Of a stretch of 64,000 nt of DNA, positions 25,970 to 37,153 are shown one piece after another. The notes below the pieces were generated by a model, which worked only from the letters and a program-made list of their open reading frames with translations, was not told the origin of the DNA and searched no databases. The translations under genes and the position numbers were made by a program. Numbering within the stretch: position 1 is the stretch's first letter; each line of letters opens with the position of its first letter. This DNA comes from Marinobacter sp. ELB17 (lineage in GTDB: Bacteria > Pseudomonadota > Gammaproteobacteria > Pseudomonadales > Oleiphilaceae), in assembly GCF_000169375.1 (NCBI RefSeq), contig NZ_AAXY01000008.1, forward strand, positions 115,627 to 179,626. The letters are read 5' to 3'.

Positions 25970-28813
25970 ATGGACCAGATCCAGATCAAGGGTGCCCGCA
26001 CCCACAATTTGAAGAACATCGACCTGGATATACCCCGGGACAAACTGATTGTGATTACCGGTCTGTCAGGCTCTGGCAAGTCATCACTGGCGTTCGACAC
26101 TCTTTACGCCGAAGGCCAGCGGCGCTATGTGGAATCACTGTCGACCTATGCCCGTCAGTTTCTGTCAATGATGGAAAAACCCGACGTGGACCATATTGAA
26201 GGCCTGTCGCCGGCCATTTCCATCGAGCAAAAGTCCACGTCCCATAACCCGCGCTCTACGGTCGGTACAATTACTGAGATATACGATTACCTGCGCCTGT
26301 TGTTTGCCCGCGCCGGCGAACCCCGCTGCCCCGAACACGGCCAGCCGCTGGAAGCGCAAACCGTGAGCCAAATGGTGGATCAGATTTTAGCGATGGAAGA
26401 AGATTCGCGGTTGATGATTCTGGCCCCGGTGATTCGTGACCGCAAGGGCGAACACCTGCAAGTGGTCGAAACCATGCGCAGCCAAGGCTTTATCCGCCTG
26501 CGGGTAGATGGCAATGTTTACGACATTGATGACGTTCCGGCTCTGGACAAAAAGCGTAAACACCATCTTGATGTGGTGGTCGACCGCTTCAAGGTCAAAC
26601 CCGGCCTGGAACAACGCCTGGCCGAGAGCTTTGAAACCGCTCTGGCCCTGGCAGACGGCATAGCGCTAGTGGCCGCCATGGATGGCAGCGGCGAAGACAC
26701 CACACTGTCAGCTCGCTATGCCTGTAACCAATGTGGTTATGCCATCAGCGAGCTAGAGCCGCGGCTGTTCTCGTTCAACAACCCGGCAGGCGCCTGCCCT
26801 ACCTGCGACGGGCTTGGCGTAAAGCAATTTTTCGACTCCGACAAAATTATCCAGCATCCAGAGGCCAATCTTGCCTCCGGCGCCATCAAGGGCTGGGACC
26901 GCCGCGCGGTGTATTACTTCCAGCTCCTTAGCAGCGTGGCCGAACACTACAATATTGATTTGGACACTCCATGGTGCGACCTGCCCGAACCGGTGCAACA
27001 GGTGATGTTGCATGGCTCCGGCAGCGAGGACATTAGCTTCCGCTACGTAAACAGCCGCGGCCACATCATGGAACGGCTGCATTCGTTCGAAGGCATATTA
27101 CCCAACCTGGAACGGCGTTACCGCGAAACTGATTCCCAAAGTGTACGGGAAGAACTGGCCCGCAACCTTAGCACCCAGCCGTGCAAAGACTGCGGCGGCA
27201 CGCGCTTACGCCGTTCAGCGCGCAACGTGTTTATCGACAATCGAAACCTTCCAGCCATCGCCCACCTGCCGATTGGCGAGGCGCACCGGTACGTTAGCCA
27301 ACTGACACTACCGGGCGCCAGAGGCGAAATTGCCGAAAAAGTTCTGAAAGAAGTCCGCCAACGCCTGCAGTTCCTGGTTAACGTGGGGCTGGAATATCTG
27401 TCCCTTGAGCGCAGCGCCGATACACTCTCCGGCGGCGAAGCCCAGCGTATACGCCTGGCGAGCCAAATTGGCGCCGGCCTGGTGGGCGTTATGTACATAC
27501 TGGACGAACCGTCCATTGGCCTGCACCAGCGCGACAACGAGCGCCTGCTGGAAACTCTTTACCACCTGCGTGACTTGGGCAACACAGTGATTGTAGTCGA
27601 GCACGACGAAGACGCCATACTGGCAGCAGACCACGTAATCGACATAGGCCCGGGCGCCGGTGTACACGGAGGGCAAATAATCGCCCAAGGCAAACCGGCA
27701 GACATACTCGCAAACCCCGATTCACTGACGGGCCAATACCTTAACGGCACCAAGTGCATCGCCATACCCGAAAAGCGCAATCCCGGGTCCGGCGAATACC
27801 TGAAACTGACCGGCGCCAGCGGCAATAACCTGACCAACGTTGACCTAGCCATCCCCCTGGGCGTAATGACCTGTATTACTGGCGTGTCCGGCTCCGGCAA
27901 ATCCACGTTGATCAACGGCACCCTGTACCCGATAGCGGCCACGGCATTGAACAAAGCCACAACCCTAAGCCACGGTCCTTACACCGGCATTGAAGGGTTA
28001 GACCTGCTCGACAAAGTCATCGACATCGACCAAAGCCCGATCGGCCGCACACCAAGATCCAACCCCGCCACTTACACAGGGCTGTTCACCCCCATCCGCG
28101 AACTGTTTTCCAGCACCCAGGAAGCACGCTCAAGAGGTTACAAGCCCGGCCGCTTCTCCTTCAACGTCAAGGGTGGACGCTGCGAAGCCTGCCAGGGCGA
28201 CGGCGTCATCAAAGTAGAAATGCACTTCCTGCCCGACATTTACGTGCCCTGCGACGTCTGCAAAAGCAAACGCTACAACCGCGAAACTCTGGAAGTGCGC
28301 TATAAGGGCAAAAACATCCATGAAGTGCTGTCTATGACCGTAGAAGAAGGACGCGAATTCTTCGACGCGGTGCCCTTCCTGGCTAGAAAACTTCAGACCT
28401 TAGTGGACGTGGGCTTGTCGTACATCCGTCTGGGCCAAAGTGCTGTTACGCTATCCGGCGGTGAAGCCCAACGGGTGAAGCTCGCCAAAGAGCTGTCCAA
28501 GCGCGACACCGGCCAAACCCTGTACATTCTGGACGAACCCACCACTGGCCTACACTTCTATGACATCCAGCAGCTGTTAACCGTATTGCAGCGCCTACGC
28601 GACCATGGCAACACCATCGTGGTCATAGAACACAATCTGGACGTCATTAAAACAGCAGACTGGATAATCGACCTGGGCCCCGAAGGCGGTTCCGGCGGAG
28701 GCCTGATCGTCGCGGAAGGGACACCAGAGCAAGTAGCAGAAAACAAAGCCAGCCACACTGGTCGCTACCTAAAACCCTTGCTAGAAAAGCAAAAAGAGGC
28801 CCAACGATCTTAG
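25970..28813 (+). CDS. uvrA: Excinuclease ABC subunit A
   Basis: Damage-recognition ATPase of nucleotide excision repair, working with UvrB as a dimer. The 947 residues contain two ABC-type ATPase modules: Walker [10 protein letters not shown] (about 31-39) and GVSGSGKST (about 640), signatures [16 protein letters not shown] and [16 protein letters not shown], and Walker [11 protein letters not shown] and [10 protein letters not shown]. Zinc-binding cysteine pairs are seen in CNQCGY with CPTCDG, and in CEACQGDG with CDVCKSKR. Gene intact and of normal length. I see no convincing LexA box in the 154-base upstream gap. Convergent with rplQ. Confidence 0.98.
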   Translation: MDQIQIKGARTHNLKNIDLDIPRDKLIVITGLSGSGKSSLAFDTLYAEGQRRYVESLSTYARQFLSMMEKPDVDHIEGLSPAISIEQKSTSHNPRSTVGTITEIYDYLRLLFARAGEPRCPEHGQPLEAQTVSQMVDQILAMEEDSRLMILAPVIRDRKGEHLQVVETMRSQGFIRLRVDGNVYDIDDVPALDKKRKHHLDVVVDRFKVKPGLEQRLAESFETALALADGIALVAAMDGSGEDTTLSARYACNQCGYAISELEPRLFSFNNPAGACPTCDGLGVKQFFDSDKIIQHPEANLASGAIKGWDRRAVYYFQLLSSVAEHYNIDLDTPWCDLPEPVQQVMLHGSGSEDISFRYVNSRGHIMERLHSFEGILPNLERRYRETDSQSVREELARNLSTQPCKDCGGTRLRRSARNVFIDNRNLPAIAHLPIGEAHRYVSQLTLPGARGEIAEKVLKEVRQRLQFLVNVGLEYLSLERSADTLSGGEAQRIRLASQIGAGLVGVMYILDEPSIGLHQRDNERLLETLYHLRDLGNTVIVVEHDEDAILAADHVIDIGPGAGVHGGQIIAQGKPADILANPDSLTGQYLNGTKCIAIPEKRNPGSGEYLKLTGASGNNLTNVDLAIPLGVMTCITGVSGSGKSTLINGTLYPIAATALNKATTLSHGPYTGIEGLDLLDKVIDIDQSPIGRTPRSNPATYTGLFTPIRELFSSTQEARSRGYKPGRFSFNVKGGRCEACQGDGVIKVEMHFLPDIYVPCDVCKSKRYNRETLEVRYKGKNIHEVLSMTVEEGREFFDAVPFLARKLQTLVDVGLSYIRLGQSAVTLSGGEAQRVKLAKELSKRDTGQTLYILDEPTTGLHFYDIQQLLTVLQRLRDHGNTIVVIEHNLDVIKTADWIIDLGPEGGSGGGLIVAEGTPEQVAENKASHTGRYLKPLLEKQKEAQRS

Positions 28814-28823
28814 ATAGCACATA

Positions 28824-28848
28824 GGGACAGATTTGAAATCTGTCTCCA
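28824..28848. repeat. Dispersed palindromic repeat after uvrA
   Basis: GGGACAGATTT and AAATCTGTC with a central G, 10 bases after the uvrA stop. The right arm has one change relative to the copies at 21153 and 23541. A single unit, not a tandem array. Confidence 0.8.
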
Positions 28849-28872
28849 TTACTTCAAGCTTTCCCGCAGGCG

Positions 28873-28906
28873 AAAAAAAACCGGCTACCCTTAGGCACCC
28901 GGTTTC
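28873..28906. terminator. Terminator between rplQ and uvrA
   Basis: AAAACCGG and CCGGTTT arms with a partly paired centre. The A8 run gives a T8 tail to minus transcripts leaving rplQ, so it ends the alpha operon. Confidence 0.7.
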
Positions 28907-28936
28907 TTCAGACAACTAACAAGGCTTTACACCGAG

Positions 28937-29326
28937 TTACTCGTCAACTTCTTCAGCTTCAATATCCATCGGACGACCGATCAGCTCAACATATGCCATA
29001 GGGGCATTGTCGCCTGCGCGGGAACCGCACTTCAGGATACGAAGATATCCACCCGGACGCTCGTTGTAACGGGGGCCCAGCTGAGTAAACAGCTTGGCAA
29101 CCGCTGCATCGTCACGCAGACGTGAAAACGCCAGACGACGATTCGCGACCGAATCGATTTTAGCCAGAGTAATCAAAGGTTCCGCTACCCGACGAAGCTC
29201 TTTAGCCTTCGGCAACGTTGTTTTGATCAACTCATGCTCAACCAGTGACGCAGACATGTTACGAAACATGGCCTTGCGATGCGCACTGGTCCTGTTGAAC
29301 TTACGACCACTCTTACGATGACGCAT
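28937..29326 (-). CDS. rplQ: 50S ribosomal protein L17
   Basis: Sits near the peptide exit tunnel of the 50S subunit. The 129 residues begin [20 protein letters not shown], the basic family N-terminus, and continue with [25 protein letters not shown]. An acidic tail IEAEEVDE ends it. Last gene of the alpha operon, 32 bases after rpoA, with a terminator beyond its stop. Confidence 0.98.
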   Translation of the reverse strand: MRHRKSGRKFNRTSAHRKAMFRNMSASLVEHELIKTTLPKAKELRRVAEPLITLAKIDSVANRRLAFSRLRDDAAVAKLFTQLGPRYNERPGGYLRILKCGSRAGDNAPMAYVELIGRPMDIEAEEVDE

Positions 29327-29358
29327 TGCTCTGATTCCTTAGCTTAACTAATCGGCGA

Positions 29359-30363
29359 TTAACCGCCCAGAACCCGGTCATCACCACGAAGGCTTGCCGG
29401 CGGCCAGTTATCAAGACGCATACCCAGAGACAAACCACGGGACGCTAATACGTCCTTGATCTCTGTCAGCGACTTTTTACCCAGGTTAGGCGTCTTCAAC
29501 AGCTCAACTTCTGTGCGCTGAATCAAATCGCCGATGTAGTAAATGTCCTCAGCCTTCAAGCAGTTGGCGGAACGTACTGTCAGCTCTAGATCATCAACCG
29601 GGCGAAGCAGAATCGGATCAATTTCTTCCTCTTCCTCAACACGCTCTGGTTCTTTTTCATGATCAAAATCAACAAACACGGCCAATTGCTGCTGGAGAAT
29701 GGTAGCGGCCCGGCGAATTGCTTCTTCCGGATCGATAGTACCATTAGTCTCTAGATCAATAACCAGCTTGTCGAGGTCGGTACGCTGCTCTACCCGTGCA
29801 CTTTCCACAGAATAAGCAACGCGTCGAACCGGGCTGAACGTAGCATCCAGCTGCAGACGTCCGATGGCACGAGTTTCGTCCTCATCCAGACCGCGCTGAT
29901 CAGCAGGCTCATAGCCGCGACCGCGAGCAATACTCAGACGCATGTTAACTTCACCATTTTCGCTCAGGTGACAGATAACGTGTTCTGGATTGGCGATCTC
30001 GACATCATGATCCAACTTTATATCTCCGGCTGTAACAACACCCGGACCCTTCTTGCTGAGCATAAGCTCGGCATCGTCACGGCCGTGCATTTTTACAGCG
30101 ACGCCCTTAAGATTCAAAAGAATCTCTATGACGTCTTCCTGAACACCTTCAATGGCGCTGTACTCGTGCAACACACCGTCAATCTGCGCTTCAGTAACAG
30201 CGCAGCCCGGCATCGAAGACAAGAGAATACGGCGTAACGCACTGCCCAGAGTGTGACCGAAACCTCTTTCGAGAGGCTCCAAGGTGACCTTGGCACGCGT
30301 GGAACCGGATTCCTTCACGTCAATGGTACGAGGTGTCAATAACTCATGTACTGAACGCTGCAT
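29359..30363 (-). CDS. rpoA: RNA polymerase alpha subunit
   Basis: The 334-residue alpha subunit, whose dimer starts core polymerase assembly. The N-terminal domain (about 1-235) has [24 protein letters not shown] flexible acidic linker (VEEEEEID) leads to the C-terminal domain, where [20 protein letters not shown] holds the region that contacts UP elements and activators, and [19 protein letters not shown] completes the helix-hairpin-helix fold. It sits between rpsD and rplQ, so it is made in step with ribosomal proteins. Confidence 0.98.
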   Translation of the reverse strand: MQRSVHELLTPRTIDVKESGSTRAKVTLEPLERGFGHTLGSALRRILLSSMPGCAVTEAQIDGVLHEYSAIEGVQEDVIEILLNLKGVAVKMHGRDDAELMLSKKGPGVVTAGDIKLDHDVEIANPEHVICHLSENGEVNMRLSIARGRGYEPADQRGLDEDETRAIGRLQLDATFSPVRRVAYSVESARVEQRTDLDKLVIDLETNGTIDPEEAIRRAATILQQQLAVFVDFDHEKEPERVEEEEEIDPILLRPVDDLELTVRSANCLKAEDIYYIGDLIQRTEVELLKTPNLGKKSLTEIKDVLASRGLSLGMRLDNWPPASLRGDDRVLGG

Positions 30364-30398
30364 AGACGCCCCTATCTGCTATCGTTGCTAACTGGGCT

Positions 30399-31019
30399 TT
30401 ACTTAGAGTAAAGCTCGACGATGAGGTTCTCGTTGATGTCGGCCGGCAATTCAATCCGTGTTGGCACTGAACTGTAAACGCCGGACATCTTAGTGGCGTC
30501 GACATCTACCCAGCTCACCGCTGCGCGACCGGAGGCCAAGTCCAGAGCGCCTTTAACGCGCAACTGGTTTTTGGCTTTTTCACGCACGCTCACAACATCA
30601 CCTGGCTTAACCTGGTAGGAAGGAATATTCACAACCTTGTCGTTGACCAGAATTGCCTTGTGAGAAACGAGCTGGCGGCACTCCGCGCGGGTTGAACCAA
30701 AACCCATGCGGTAAGCAACGTTATCAAGACGCGCTTCCAAAAGTTGCAACAGGTTTTCACCCGTTACGCCTTTCAGGCGAGCCGCTTCTTTATAATAGTT
30801 GCGGAACTGCTTTTCCAGTACGCCGTAAATACGACGAACTTTCTGTTTTTCCCGCAGCTGAACGCCGTATTCCGACAGACGACCGCGACGCGCACCGTGC
30901 ATACCCGGGGGGGTTTCAAGGTTGCACTTAGTGTCGAGAGCGCGAACACCGCTTTTCAGAAAAAGATCTGTCCCTTCACGACGAGACAGTTTGCACTTCG
31001 GGCCTATGTAACGAGCCAT
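30399..31019 (-). CDS. rpsD: 30S ribosomal protein S4
   Basis: Primary 16S rRNA binder of 206 residues; in E. coli it is the translational repressor of this operon. [22 protein letters not shown] opens it, and [37 protein letters not shown] is the S4 RNA-binding domain. The N-terminus has no four-cysteine zinc cluster, so it is the zinc-free type. 17 bases after rpsK. Confidence 0.98.
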   Translation of the reverse strand: MARYIGPKCKLSRREGTDLFLKSGVRALDTKCNLETPPGMHGARRGRLSEYGVQLREKQKVRRIYGVLEKQFRNYYKEAARLKGVTGENLLQLLEARLDNVAYRMGFGSTRAECRQLVSHKAILVNDKVVNIPSYQVKPGDVVSVREKAKNQLRVKGALDLASGRAAVSWVDVDATKMSGVYSSVPTRIELPADINENLIVELYSK

Positions 31020-31036
31020 AATTACTGTCTCCTGTG

Positions 31037-31426
31037 TTAGACGCGGCGCTTTTTAGGCGGGCGACATCCGTTGTGGGGAATCGGCGTCACATCTGTGATG
31101 TTGTTGATCTTGTAGCCGCACGAGTTAAGCGCACGAACTGCAGATTCACGACCAGGGCCGGGGCCCTTGACTTCAACATCCAGGTTTTTAAGGCCGTATT
31201 CAGCAGCCGCATTACCGGCTCTTTCAGCTGCTACCTGCGCAGCAAAAGGTGTACTCTTACGTGAACCGCGGAAACCAGAACCACCAGCAGTGGCCCAAGA
31301 CAATACGTTGCCCTGGCGGTCCGAAATGGTCACGATAGTGTTGTTGAAGGAAGCGTGAATGTGCGCGACGCCATCAACAACCGTTTTTTTCACCTTTTTA
31401 CGGGTACGTGTACCTGGCTTTGCCAT
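31037..31426 (-). CDS. rpsK: 30S ribosomal protein S11
   Basis: Platform protein of the 30S subunit, 129 residues. The basic start [28 protein letters not shown] and the end [14 protein letters not shown], close to the mRNA exit path, are both typical. Lies 13 bases after rpsM. Confidence 0.98.
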   Translation of the reverse strand: MAKPGTRTRKKVKKTVVDGVAHIHASFNNTIVTISDRQGNVLSWATAGGSGFRGSRKSTPFAAQVAAERAGNAAAEYGLKNLDVEVKGPGPGRESAVRALNSCGYKINNITDVTPIPHNGCRPPKKRRV

Positions 31427-31439
31427 GTTTGCCTACCTG

Positions 31440-31796
31440 TTACTTACGAATAGGTTTGCGCGGACCTTTACGGGTGCGGGCGTTGGTCTTGGTGCGCTGG
31501 CCGCGGACTGGAAGCCCATGACGGTGACGCAGACCACGGTGACATCCGAGATCCTTCAAACGCTTGATGTTCATCTGTACTTCACGACGCAAATCGCCTT
31601 CGACGGAGCCTTTAATCACATCAGTACGAAGTGATTCCAGCTGTTCGTCAGTCAAGTCTTTGACTTTGACGTCCGGCTTAACGCCGGTTGCATCGCAAAG
31701 CTTTTGAGCTGTTGTTTTGCCTACACCAAAAATATAGGTGAGCGATACAACAACATGTTTGTGATCGGGTATATTGACACCGGCTATACGTGCCAT
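31440..31796 (-). CDS. rpsM: 30S ribosomal protein S13
   Basis: Head protein of the 30S subunit that touches P-site tRNA and 50S bridges. 118 residues: [19 protein letters not shown] at the start, [11 protein letters not shown] (helix-hairpin-helix), [27 protein letters not shown] at the tRNA-contacting tail. First gene of the alpha operon; a 139-base gap with its own promoter separates it from rpmJ. Confidence 0.98.
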   Translation of the reverse strand: MARIAGVNIPDHKHVVVSLTYIFGVGKTTAQKLCDATGVKPDVKVKDLTDEQLESLRTDVIKGSVEGDLRREVQMNIKRLKDLGCHRGLRHRHGLPVRGQRTKTNARTRKGPRKPIRK

Positions 31797-31857
31797 CCAA
31801 ATTACTCCGCGTTCAAAGCTATGCTGTGTGAATTGTCCGCCACTAAAAGGGCGCGAA

Positions 31858-31887
31858 ATAATAACGCCTGACCCGGCATCGAGTCAA
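31858..31887 (-). promoter_or_regulatory. Sigma-70 promoter of the alpha operon
   Basis: On the minus strand TTGACT (31882-31887) and TATTAT (31858-31863) are 18 bp apart, in the rpmJ-rpsM gap. The leader of about 55 bases between it and rpsM is where S4 would be expected to act on translation, as in E. coli; that part is inference. Confidence 0.7.
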
Positions 31888-31935
31888 GCGCCATCATCAT
31901 GCACCTTTTACAAGCAAGGATTTTTCCCGAAGGAA

Positions 31936-32049
31936 TTAACCCTGACGTTGCTTGTGGCGAGGCTCCGAGCAAATGACCCTTACGGCGCCATTGCGACGAA
32001 TTACTTTGCAGTTACGGCAAATTTTCTTTACCGAAGCGCGTACTTTCAT
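31936..32049 (-). CDS. rpmJ: 50S ribosomal protein L36
   Basis: A 37-residue protein, [20 protein letters not shown] at the start and RHKQRQG at the end. CRNC (residues 11-14), Cys27 and His32 make the zinc-binding (C+) type. Thirty bases after secY, at the usual end of the spc operon. Confidence 0.97.
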   Translation of the reverse strand: MKVRASVKKICRNCKVIRRNGAVRVICSEPRHKQRQG

Positions 32050-32079
32050 TGTCGACTCCAGTTTTCAATGGGAACGGGT

Positions 32080-33402
32080 TTACCCGTTCCGACCATAGCC
32101 CTTGAGATTGGACTTCTTCATCAGCGATTCATACTGGTGAGACATCAGGTGCGACTGAACCTGAGCCATGAAGTCCATCACTACGACTACAACAATCAGC
32201 AGAGACGTACCGCCCAAATAGAAGGGTACATTCCCGGCTACCATCAGGAACTGAGGGAACAGGGAAACTGCTGCAATGTACATTGCTCCGAACAATGTCA
32301 AACGGGTAAGAACGCCATCAATGTACTTGGCTGTTTGCTCACCCGGACGAATGCCCGGAATAAAAGCGCCTGAGCGCTTGAGGTTATCCGCGACTTCCCG
32401 TGGATTGTACATCAGAGCCGTATAGAAGAAGCAGAAAAATACCACTGCTGCCGCGAACAGAATAATATACAAGGGCTGACTGGGCGCAAGTGCCTGGGAA
32501 ATATCGCTCAGCCACTCCATGCCTTCGCCCTGGCCAAACCACTGACCCAGCGACGCCGGGAACAACAGAATGGACGATGCAAAGATGGGCGGAATAACAC
32601 CGGCCATATTCACTTTCAAGGGCAAATGGCTGGACTGCTGGGCAAATACCCGGCCGCCTTGCTGTCTCTTGGCGTAGTTAATCGTCAATCGGCGCTGACC
32701 GCGCTCCATGAACACCACAAAACCGATGACGGCAATTGCCAGAACACCGATACCAAGTACCAACAATAAGCTCATCTCACCGTTACGGGCCTGCTCCAGG
32801 GTCTGACCGATCGCGCCGGGTAACCCGGCAACGATACCGGCGAAAATCAACAGTGAAATGCCGTTACCGACACCCCGCTCGGTGATCTGCTCGCCCAGCC
32901 ACATCATGAAGACTGCACCACTCACAAACGATACAACCGCCACAAAGTGGAAGCTGAGAGTGTCATTGAAGGTGACGCCCTGCGACGCCAAACCGACAGA
33001 AATACCAGTACCCTGAAGCAGAGCCAGGATTACGGTACCGTACCGCGTATATTGGCTGATCTTACGACGACCTGCCTCGCCTTCTTTTTTCAACTGCTCC
33101 AGCGTCGGGCTGACCGCTGTCATGAGCTGCATGATAATAGAAGCCGATATATACGGCATGATACCCAGCGCGAAGATACTCATGCGCTCAAGTGCACCAC
33201 CGGAAAACATGTTGAACATGCTCAGGATTGTGCCCTGATTCTGCTCAAACAGTACCGCCAAGCGGTCGGGGTTTATACCAGGCACCGGAATGTGGGCACC
33301 GATTCGGTACACAAGCAATGCCAGGAAGACAAACCAGAGCCGCGAACGCAGCTCTGCTAGTCCTTTACCCGCGCCCGCAGGCAATGATGCTGTCTTGGCC
33401 AT
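32080..33402 (-). CDS. secY: Preprotein translocase channel SecY
   Basis: Ten-helix channel of the Sec translocon, 440 residues. [30 protein letters not shown] starts helix 1, [31 protein letters not shown] forms the plug and helix 2, and [18 protein letters not shown] sequence ([14 protein letters not shown]) and [22 protein letters not shown] are the conserved cytoplasmic loops that contact SecA and the ribosome. Its partner secE is at 58.8-59.2 kb in the same window. Encoded in the spc operon after rplO. Confidence 0.98.
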   Translation of the reverse strand: MAKTASLPAGAGKGLAELRSRLWFVFLALLVYRIGAHIPVPGINPDRLAVLFEQNQGTILSMFNMFSGGALERMSIFALGIMPYISASIIMQLMTAVSPTLEQLKKEGEAGRRKISQYTRYGTVILALLQGTGISVGLASQGVTFNDTLSFHFVAVVSFVSGAVFMMWLGEQITERGVGNGISLLIFAGIVAGLPGAIGQTLEQARNGEMSLLLVLGIGVLAIAVIGFVVFMERGQRRLTINYAKRQQGGRVFAQQSSHLPLKVNMAGVIPPIFASSILLFPASLGQWFGQGEGMEWLSDISQALAPSQPLYIILFAAAVVFFCFFYTALMYNPREVADNLKRSGAFIPGIRPGEQTAKYIDGVLTRLTLFGAMYIAAVSLFPQFLMVAGNVPFYLGGTSLLIVVVVVMDFMAQVQSHLMSHQYESLMKKSNLKGYGRNG

Positions 33403-33419
33403 TTAGTCCTCGACTCGCG

Positions 33420-33854
33420 TTAGTCTTCTACTTTGCCGCCCGCGGCGATAATCGCCTCGCGTGCGCCTTTGGTCACTCGCAAACCCTGCACAGTCACTGC
33501 GCGGTCAATTTCACCGGACAACATGACCTTTGCATCGCGAATTTCGTCGCGAATGATGTCTGCTTTTTTCAGAGCGTCGAGGTCAACAACATCGCCTTCT
33601 ACCTTCGCCAGTTCATTCAGGCGAATTTCAGCAACGTAACGCTGCTGACGAGACGTGAAGCCATACTTCGGCAAACGACGGGCCAACGGCTGCTGACCGC
33701 CCTCAAAACCGGGGGCAACGCTGCCGCCGGAACGGGCTTTCAGGCCCTTGTGGCCGCGGCCACAAGTTTTGCCAAAACCACAACCGATACCACGACCAAC
33801 GCGCCTTGCGTTGCGACGTGAACCGGGTTCTGGAGCTAGTTCGTTTAGACGCAT
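33420..33854 (-). CDS. rplO: 50S ribosomal protein L15
   Basis: A 144-residue late-assembling 50S protein: [20 protein letters not shown], then the glycine-rich [25 protein letters not shown]. The start at 33854 is chosen because GAGGAG lies just before it inside rpmD; five further upstream codons are open but unsupported. Confidence 0.97.
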   Translation of the reverse strand: MRLNELAPEPGSRRNARRVGRGIGCGFGKTCGRGHKGLKARSGGSVAPGFEGGQQPLARRLPKYGFTSRQQRYVAEIRLNELAKVEGDVVDLDALKKADIIRDEIRDAKVMLSGEIDRAVTVQGLRVTKGAREAIIAAGGKVED

Positions 33855-33855
33855 C

Positions 33856-34044
33856 TTAGTTCTCCTCAACCCGAACCAGGTAGTCTACCCGGTTAGCCAT
33901 ACCGCGAATGGAAGGAGTATCTTCCAAAACCACGGACTGGCCAATTTTACGAAGACCCAAGCCCTTCACACAAAGCTTGTGCTTGGGCTGGCAGCCGATT
34001 GGGCTGCGGATCAGTGTAACTGTGATCGTTTTTGCGTTCGCCAT
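33856..34044 (-). CDS. rpmD: 50S ribosomal protein L30
   Basis: A 62-residue protein, [20 protein letters not shown], followed by [20 protein letters not shown] and ending YLVRVEEN. The start at 34044 gives the normal length and lies four bases after rpsE; the longer frame runs into rpsE. Present in most but not all bacteria. Confidence 0.96.
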   Translation of the reverse strand: MANAKTITVTLIRSPIGCQPKHKLCVKGLGLRKIGQSVVLEDTPSIRGMANRVDYLVRVEEN

Positions 34045-34048
34045 GACT

Positions 34049-34549
34049 TCAACCCAGAATGTCTTCGACGGATTTACCGCGCTTGGCTGCAATATCTTCT
34101 GGCGCTTGCATTGCCTGAAGACCCTTGATGGTGGAACGTACCACGTTCACCGGGTTGGTAGAGCCATAGCACTTAGACAGTACGTTATGGACACCAGCCA
34201 CTTCCAACACAGCGCGCATGGCGCCACCAGCAATAATGCCGGTACCATCGGATGCAGGCATCATGAACACCCGTGAACCACCGTGCTGTGCCCGAACCGG
34301 GTACTGCAAAGTAGTACCGTCCAACGGCACGTCTACCATATTCTTGCGCGCAGCTTCCATGGCTTTCTGTATAGCAACCGGCACTTCACGCGCCTTACCA
34401 CGACCAAAGCCCACACGCCCTTTACCATCACCCACTACAGTCAATGCGGTAAAGGCAAATATACGCCCGCCTTTTACCACCTTGGCAACGCGGTTTACCT
34501 GAACCAGCTTTTCCTGGAGCTCAGGCGCCTTCTGTTCGTTCACGCTCAT
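34049..34549 (-). CDS. rpsE: 30S ribosomal protein S5
   Basis: Helps form the mRNA entry site and affects decoding accuracy. 166 residues, one fewer than E. coli. [23 protein letters not shown] includes the loop changed in spectinomycin-resistant mutants (VVKGGR), here wild-type. The start [10 protein letters not shown] at 34549 is preferred; a GTG nine bases upstream is also possible. Confidence 0.96.
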   Translation of the reverse strand: MSVNEQKAPELQEKLVQVNRVAKVVKGGRIFAFTALTVVGDGKGRVGFGRGKAREVPVAIQKAMEAARKNMVDVPLDGTTLQYPVRAQHGGSRVFMMPASDGTGIIAGGAMRAVLEVAGVHNVLSKCYGSTNPVNVVRSTIKGLQAMQAPEDIAAKRGKSVEDILG

Positions 34550-34561
34550 CTTCTCCACCTC

Positions 34562-34909
34562 TTAGAATTGCAAGCCAGCTTCACGGGCTGCGTCGGCCAG
34601 AGCCTGTACACGGCCGTGATAACGGTAACCGGAGCGGTCAAACGCAACCTGCTCAACACCCGCCGCCTTGGCACGTTCAGCAATCAGCTGACCGACCTTT
34701 TTGGCGGCATCCACGTTACCGGTCGCACCCTGGCGCAGTTCCTTATCCAACGTGGAGGCAGTGGCCAACACTTGGCTGCCATCTGCTGTCGTAACCTGGG
34801 CGTACATGTGACGCGGTGTGCGGTGAACGCACAGACGGTTTGTACCCAGCTCACGAATTTTCATGCGCACTTTACGTGCGCGACGCAATCTTTCGTTATT
34901 CGCGCTCAT
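34562..34909 (-). CDS. rplR: 50S ribosomal protein L18
   Basis: Binds 5S rRNA with L5 and joins it to the 50S subunit. 115 residues: [26 protein letters not shown] at the arginine-rich start, [25 protein letters not shown] at the 5S-binding end. Nine bases after rplF. Confidence 0.98.
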   Translation of the reverse strand: MSANNERLRRARKVRMKIRELGTNRLCVHRTPRHMYAQVTTADGSQVLATASTLDKELRQGATGNVDAAKKVGQLIAERAKAAGVEQVAFDRSGYRYHGRVQALADAAREAGLQF

Positions 34910-34918
34910 AGTCCCGCC

Positions 34919-35452
34919 TTATTTCTTCTTGGCTTCTTTACGTCTTACCTGCTCATCCGCATAACGTACACCTTTGCCTTTATAAGGCTCGGGCGGACGG
35001 AAGGCGCGGATTTCAGCGGCGACGTGGCCAACCTGTTGCTTGTCGATACCGCGAATAATCACTTCCGTGTTTGACGGAGTTTCAACGGTAATCCCCTCGG
35101 GCAGCTCGTACGCAACGGGGTGAGAAAAACCCAGCGTCAGATTGAGCTTCGTACCTTGCGCCTGAGCCCGGTAACCTACACCGATCAGCTGAAGCTTACG
35201 CTCGAAGCCTGCGGTAACGCCGGTCACCATATTACTGACCAAGGCGCGGGTTGTACCGGCAAGAGCGCGGGACTGTTTAGCACCATCACGGGCTGCAAAG
35301 CGTAGGAGATTTTCTTCCTGCTTTACGTCAACCGCTTGGTGGATTGAAAACTGAAGCGCTCCTTTGGAGCCCTTTACGTTGATTTCCTGACCGTTCAGCT
35401 CCACTTCAACACCGGGAGGCAGCACGACAGGATTATTGGCAACCCTGGACAT
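34919..35452 (-). CDS. rplF: 50S ribosomal protein L6
   Basis: Protein near the factor-binding base of the L7/L12 stalk, 177 residues in two similar domains. [19 protein letters not shown] opens the first; [30 protein letters not shown] and [19 protein letters not shown] belong to the second. Nine bases after rpsH. Confidence 0.98.
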   Translation of the reverse strand: MSRVANNPVVLPPGVEVELNGQEINVKGSKGALQFSIHQAVDVKQEENLLRFAARDGAKQSRALAGTTRALVSNMVTGVTAGFERKLQLIGVGYRAQAQGTKLNLTLGFSHPVAYELPEGITVETPSNTEVIIRGIDKQQVGHVAAEIRAFRPPEPYKGKGVRYADEQVRRKEAKKK

Positions 35453-35461
35453 GTGATTCTC

Positions 35462-35854
35462 CTAGAATACGGTGCAGATGACTTCGCCACCTACGCCGGC
35501 AGCACGTGCGGCGCGGTCTGTCATTACGCCCTGGGACGTAGAGACAATCGCGACTCCCAAACCACCGGATACTTTCGGTAGCTTCGCAGCGCCTTTATAC
35601 TGGCGCAGACTCGGACGGCTAACACGGTCGATAGATTCAATAACCGGCTTGCCACCAAAGTACTTCAGAGTAATCGTCAGCTCAGGCTTGGTGTCAGCCG
35701 AAACAACAAAATCTGCAACGTAACCTTCGTCCTTCAGGACTTGTGCCACGGAGATTTTCATCTTCGAGGACGGCATCTTAACGTCTGCTTTCGATGCCAT
35801 CTGGGCATTACGGATACGTGTAAACATATCCGCAAGCGTGTCTTGCATGCTCAT
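35462..35854 (-). CDS. rpsH: 30S ribosomal protein S8
   Basis: Binds the central domain of 16S rRNA and, in E. coli, represses the spc operon through its mRNA. 130 residues, [20 protein letters not shown] at the start and [10 protein letters not shown] at the end, which is close to the E. coli protein. AGGAG lies ten bases before the chosen ATG at 35854. The upstream gap of 88 bases is unusually long for this operon and holds two hairpins. Confidence 0.97.
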   Translation of the reverse strand: MSMQDTLADMFTRIRNAQMASKADVKMPSSKMKISVAQVLKDEGYVADFVVSADTKPELTITLKYFGGKPVIESIDRVSRPSLRQYKGAAKLPKVSGGLGVAIVSTSQGVMTDRAARAAGVGGEVICTVF

Positions 35855-35886
35855 TGGTATGAGGCTCCTGATCTTTTTAGTTGTGC

Positions 35887-35940
35887 AGCGGCGCGCCGCA
35901 CCGCTTACCAACAGGCTCCCGACCGCAGTCGGGAAGCCTA
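35887..35940 (-). promoter_or_regulatory. Two GC-rich hairpins between rpsN and rpsH
   Basis: The first on the transcript has arms GGCTTCCCGAC and GTCGGGAGCC with one bulge (35914-35938). The second is the self-complementary GCGGCGCGCCGC (35888-35899). No T run follows, so they are more likely processing or translational-control elements than terminators. Confidence 0.5.
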
Positions 35941-35942
35941 TC

Positions 35943-36248
35943 TTACCAGCTTGCTTTAGTCAGACCCGGAACGTCACCGCGCATGCCGTACTCTCGGAGT
36001 TTGATCCGTGAAAGTTCGAACTTACGCAAGACGCCGTGTGGGCGACCCGTTATCTGGCAACGATTACGAAGACGCGAAGGAGATGCATCGCGAGGAAGCT
36101 GTTGCAACTTCATCTGTGCATTCCAGCGGTCATCATCGCTGGTATTGGGGTTCTTGATAATTGCCTTGATCTCAGCACGCTTTGCTGCGTATTTCGCAAC
36201 GGTTAGCTCGCGCTTGAGCTCACGGTTTTTCATGGAAACCTTTGCCAT
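35943..36248 (-). CDS. rpsN: 30S ribosomal protein S14
   Basis: A 101-residue protein of the 30S head, [20 protein letters not shown] at the start; [22 protein letters not shown] is the conserved rRNA-binding end. It lacks the CxxC pairs of the short zinc-binding form, so it is the long zinc-free type. Twelve bases after rplE. Confidence 0.98.
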   Translation of the reverse strand: MAKVSMKNRELKRELTVAKYAAKRAEIKAIIKNPNTSDDDRWNAQMKLQQLPRDASPSRLRNRCQITGRPHGVLRKFELSRIKLREYGMRGDVPGLTKASW

Positions 36249-36260
36249 TACTCTCGTTCC

Positions 36261-36800
36261 TTATTTCTTGAACGGAAAGCCAAACGCTTTCAACAGTTCA
36301 CGACCTTCATCGTCGGTACCGGCAGAGGTGGTAATGGTAATATCCAGACCACGAATCTTATCAACCCTGTCGTACTCTATCTCAGGGAAGATGATCTGCT
36401 CACGCACACCCATGCTGTAGTTACCACGGCCGTCGAACGACTTTGGGTTCAGACCGCGGAAGTCACGAATGCGGGGAACCGCAATGTGCACCAGACGATC
36501 AAAGAATTCCCACATACGCTCGCCACGCAGAGTAACCTTGCAACCAATTGGCCAACCTTCACGGACTTTAAAACCCGCAACCGATTTACGCGCCTTGGTC
36601 ACAACCACTTTCTGACCCGCCAGGCGCTCAAGATCAGCGACTGCGTTATCAATCAGCTTTTTGTCACCGATAGCTTCACCAACACCCATGTTCAGGGTGA
36701 TTTTCTCAATACGCGGCACCTGCATTATGTTCTTGTAACCGAACTCCTGCCGCAGGGCGGGTATCACTTCCTTACTGTACTGCTCTTTCATGTTCAGCAT
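36261..36800 (-). CDS. rplE: 50S ribosomal protein L5
   Basis: Binds 5S rRNA and touches P-site tRNA from the central protuberance. With the start at 36800 ([12 protein letters not shown]) it has 179 residues, as in E. coli. [36 protein letters not shown] and [21 protein letters not shown] are family segments. An ATG three codons further in and one four codons upstream are alternatives. Confidence 0.97.
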   Translation of the reverse strand: MLNMKEQYSKEVIPALRQEFGYKNIMQVPRIEKITLNMGVGEAIGDKKLIDNAVADLERLAGQKVVVTKARKSVAGFKVREGWPIGCKVTLRGERMWEFFDRLVHIAVPRIRDFRGLNPKSFDGRGNYSMGVREQIIFPEIEYDRVDKIRGLDITITTSAGTDDEGRELLKAFGFPFKK

Positions 36801-36815
36801 CGTAACCACCACCGC

Positions 36816-37136
36816 TTACTGGTTATCGACAGCTTCTTTCGTCGCTTTGAAGATCCGCTGTTTTGCGCCGTCTTCCTTGATCTGGAAGCCAACACGATCG
36901 GCTTTGCCGGTCTGCGGATTAAAAATAGCCACGTTAGAAGCCTGGATAGGCGCTTCTTTTTCGACGATGCCACCAGGGGTGCTCAGCGCCGGGTTTGGTT
37001 TGGTGTGCTTCTTCATCATGTTGATGCCAGAAACAATCACCTTACCATCGTCCTGAACTTTCAGGACTTTACCACGTTTGCCTTTGTCTTTCCCCGTAGT
37101 GACGATTACTTCGTCATCTCGTTTGATCTTTTTCAT
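36816..37136 (-). CDS. rplX: 50S ribosomal protein L24
   Basis: Early 50S assembly initiator, 106 residues. It has a KOW-type start, [20 protein letters not shown], and the later segment [22 protein letters not shown]. 17 bases after rplN. Confidence 0.98.
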   Translation of the reverse strand: MKKIKRDDEVIVTTGKDKGKRGKVLKVQDDGKVIVSGINMMKKHTKPNPALSTPGGIVEKEAPIQASNVAIFNPQTGKADRVGFQIKEDGAKQRIFKATKEAVDNQ

Positions 37137-37153
37137 GTCCGGCCTCTGGTCCT

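Noticed and set aside
31864..31935. rpmJ terminator (TTCC-TTCG-GGAA stem)
   Set aside because: A four-pair stem around a TTCG loop is too short for a terminator, and only A residues follow.
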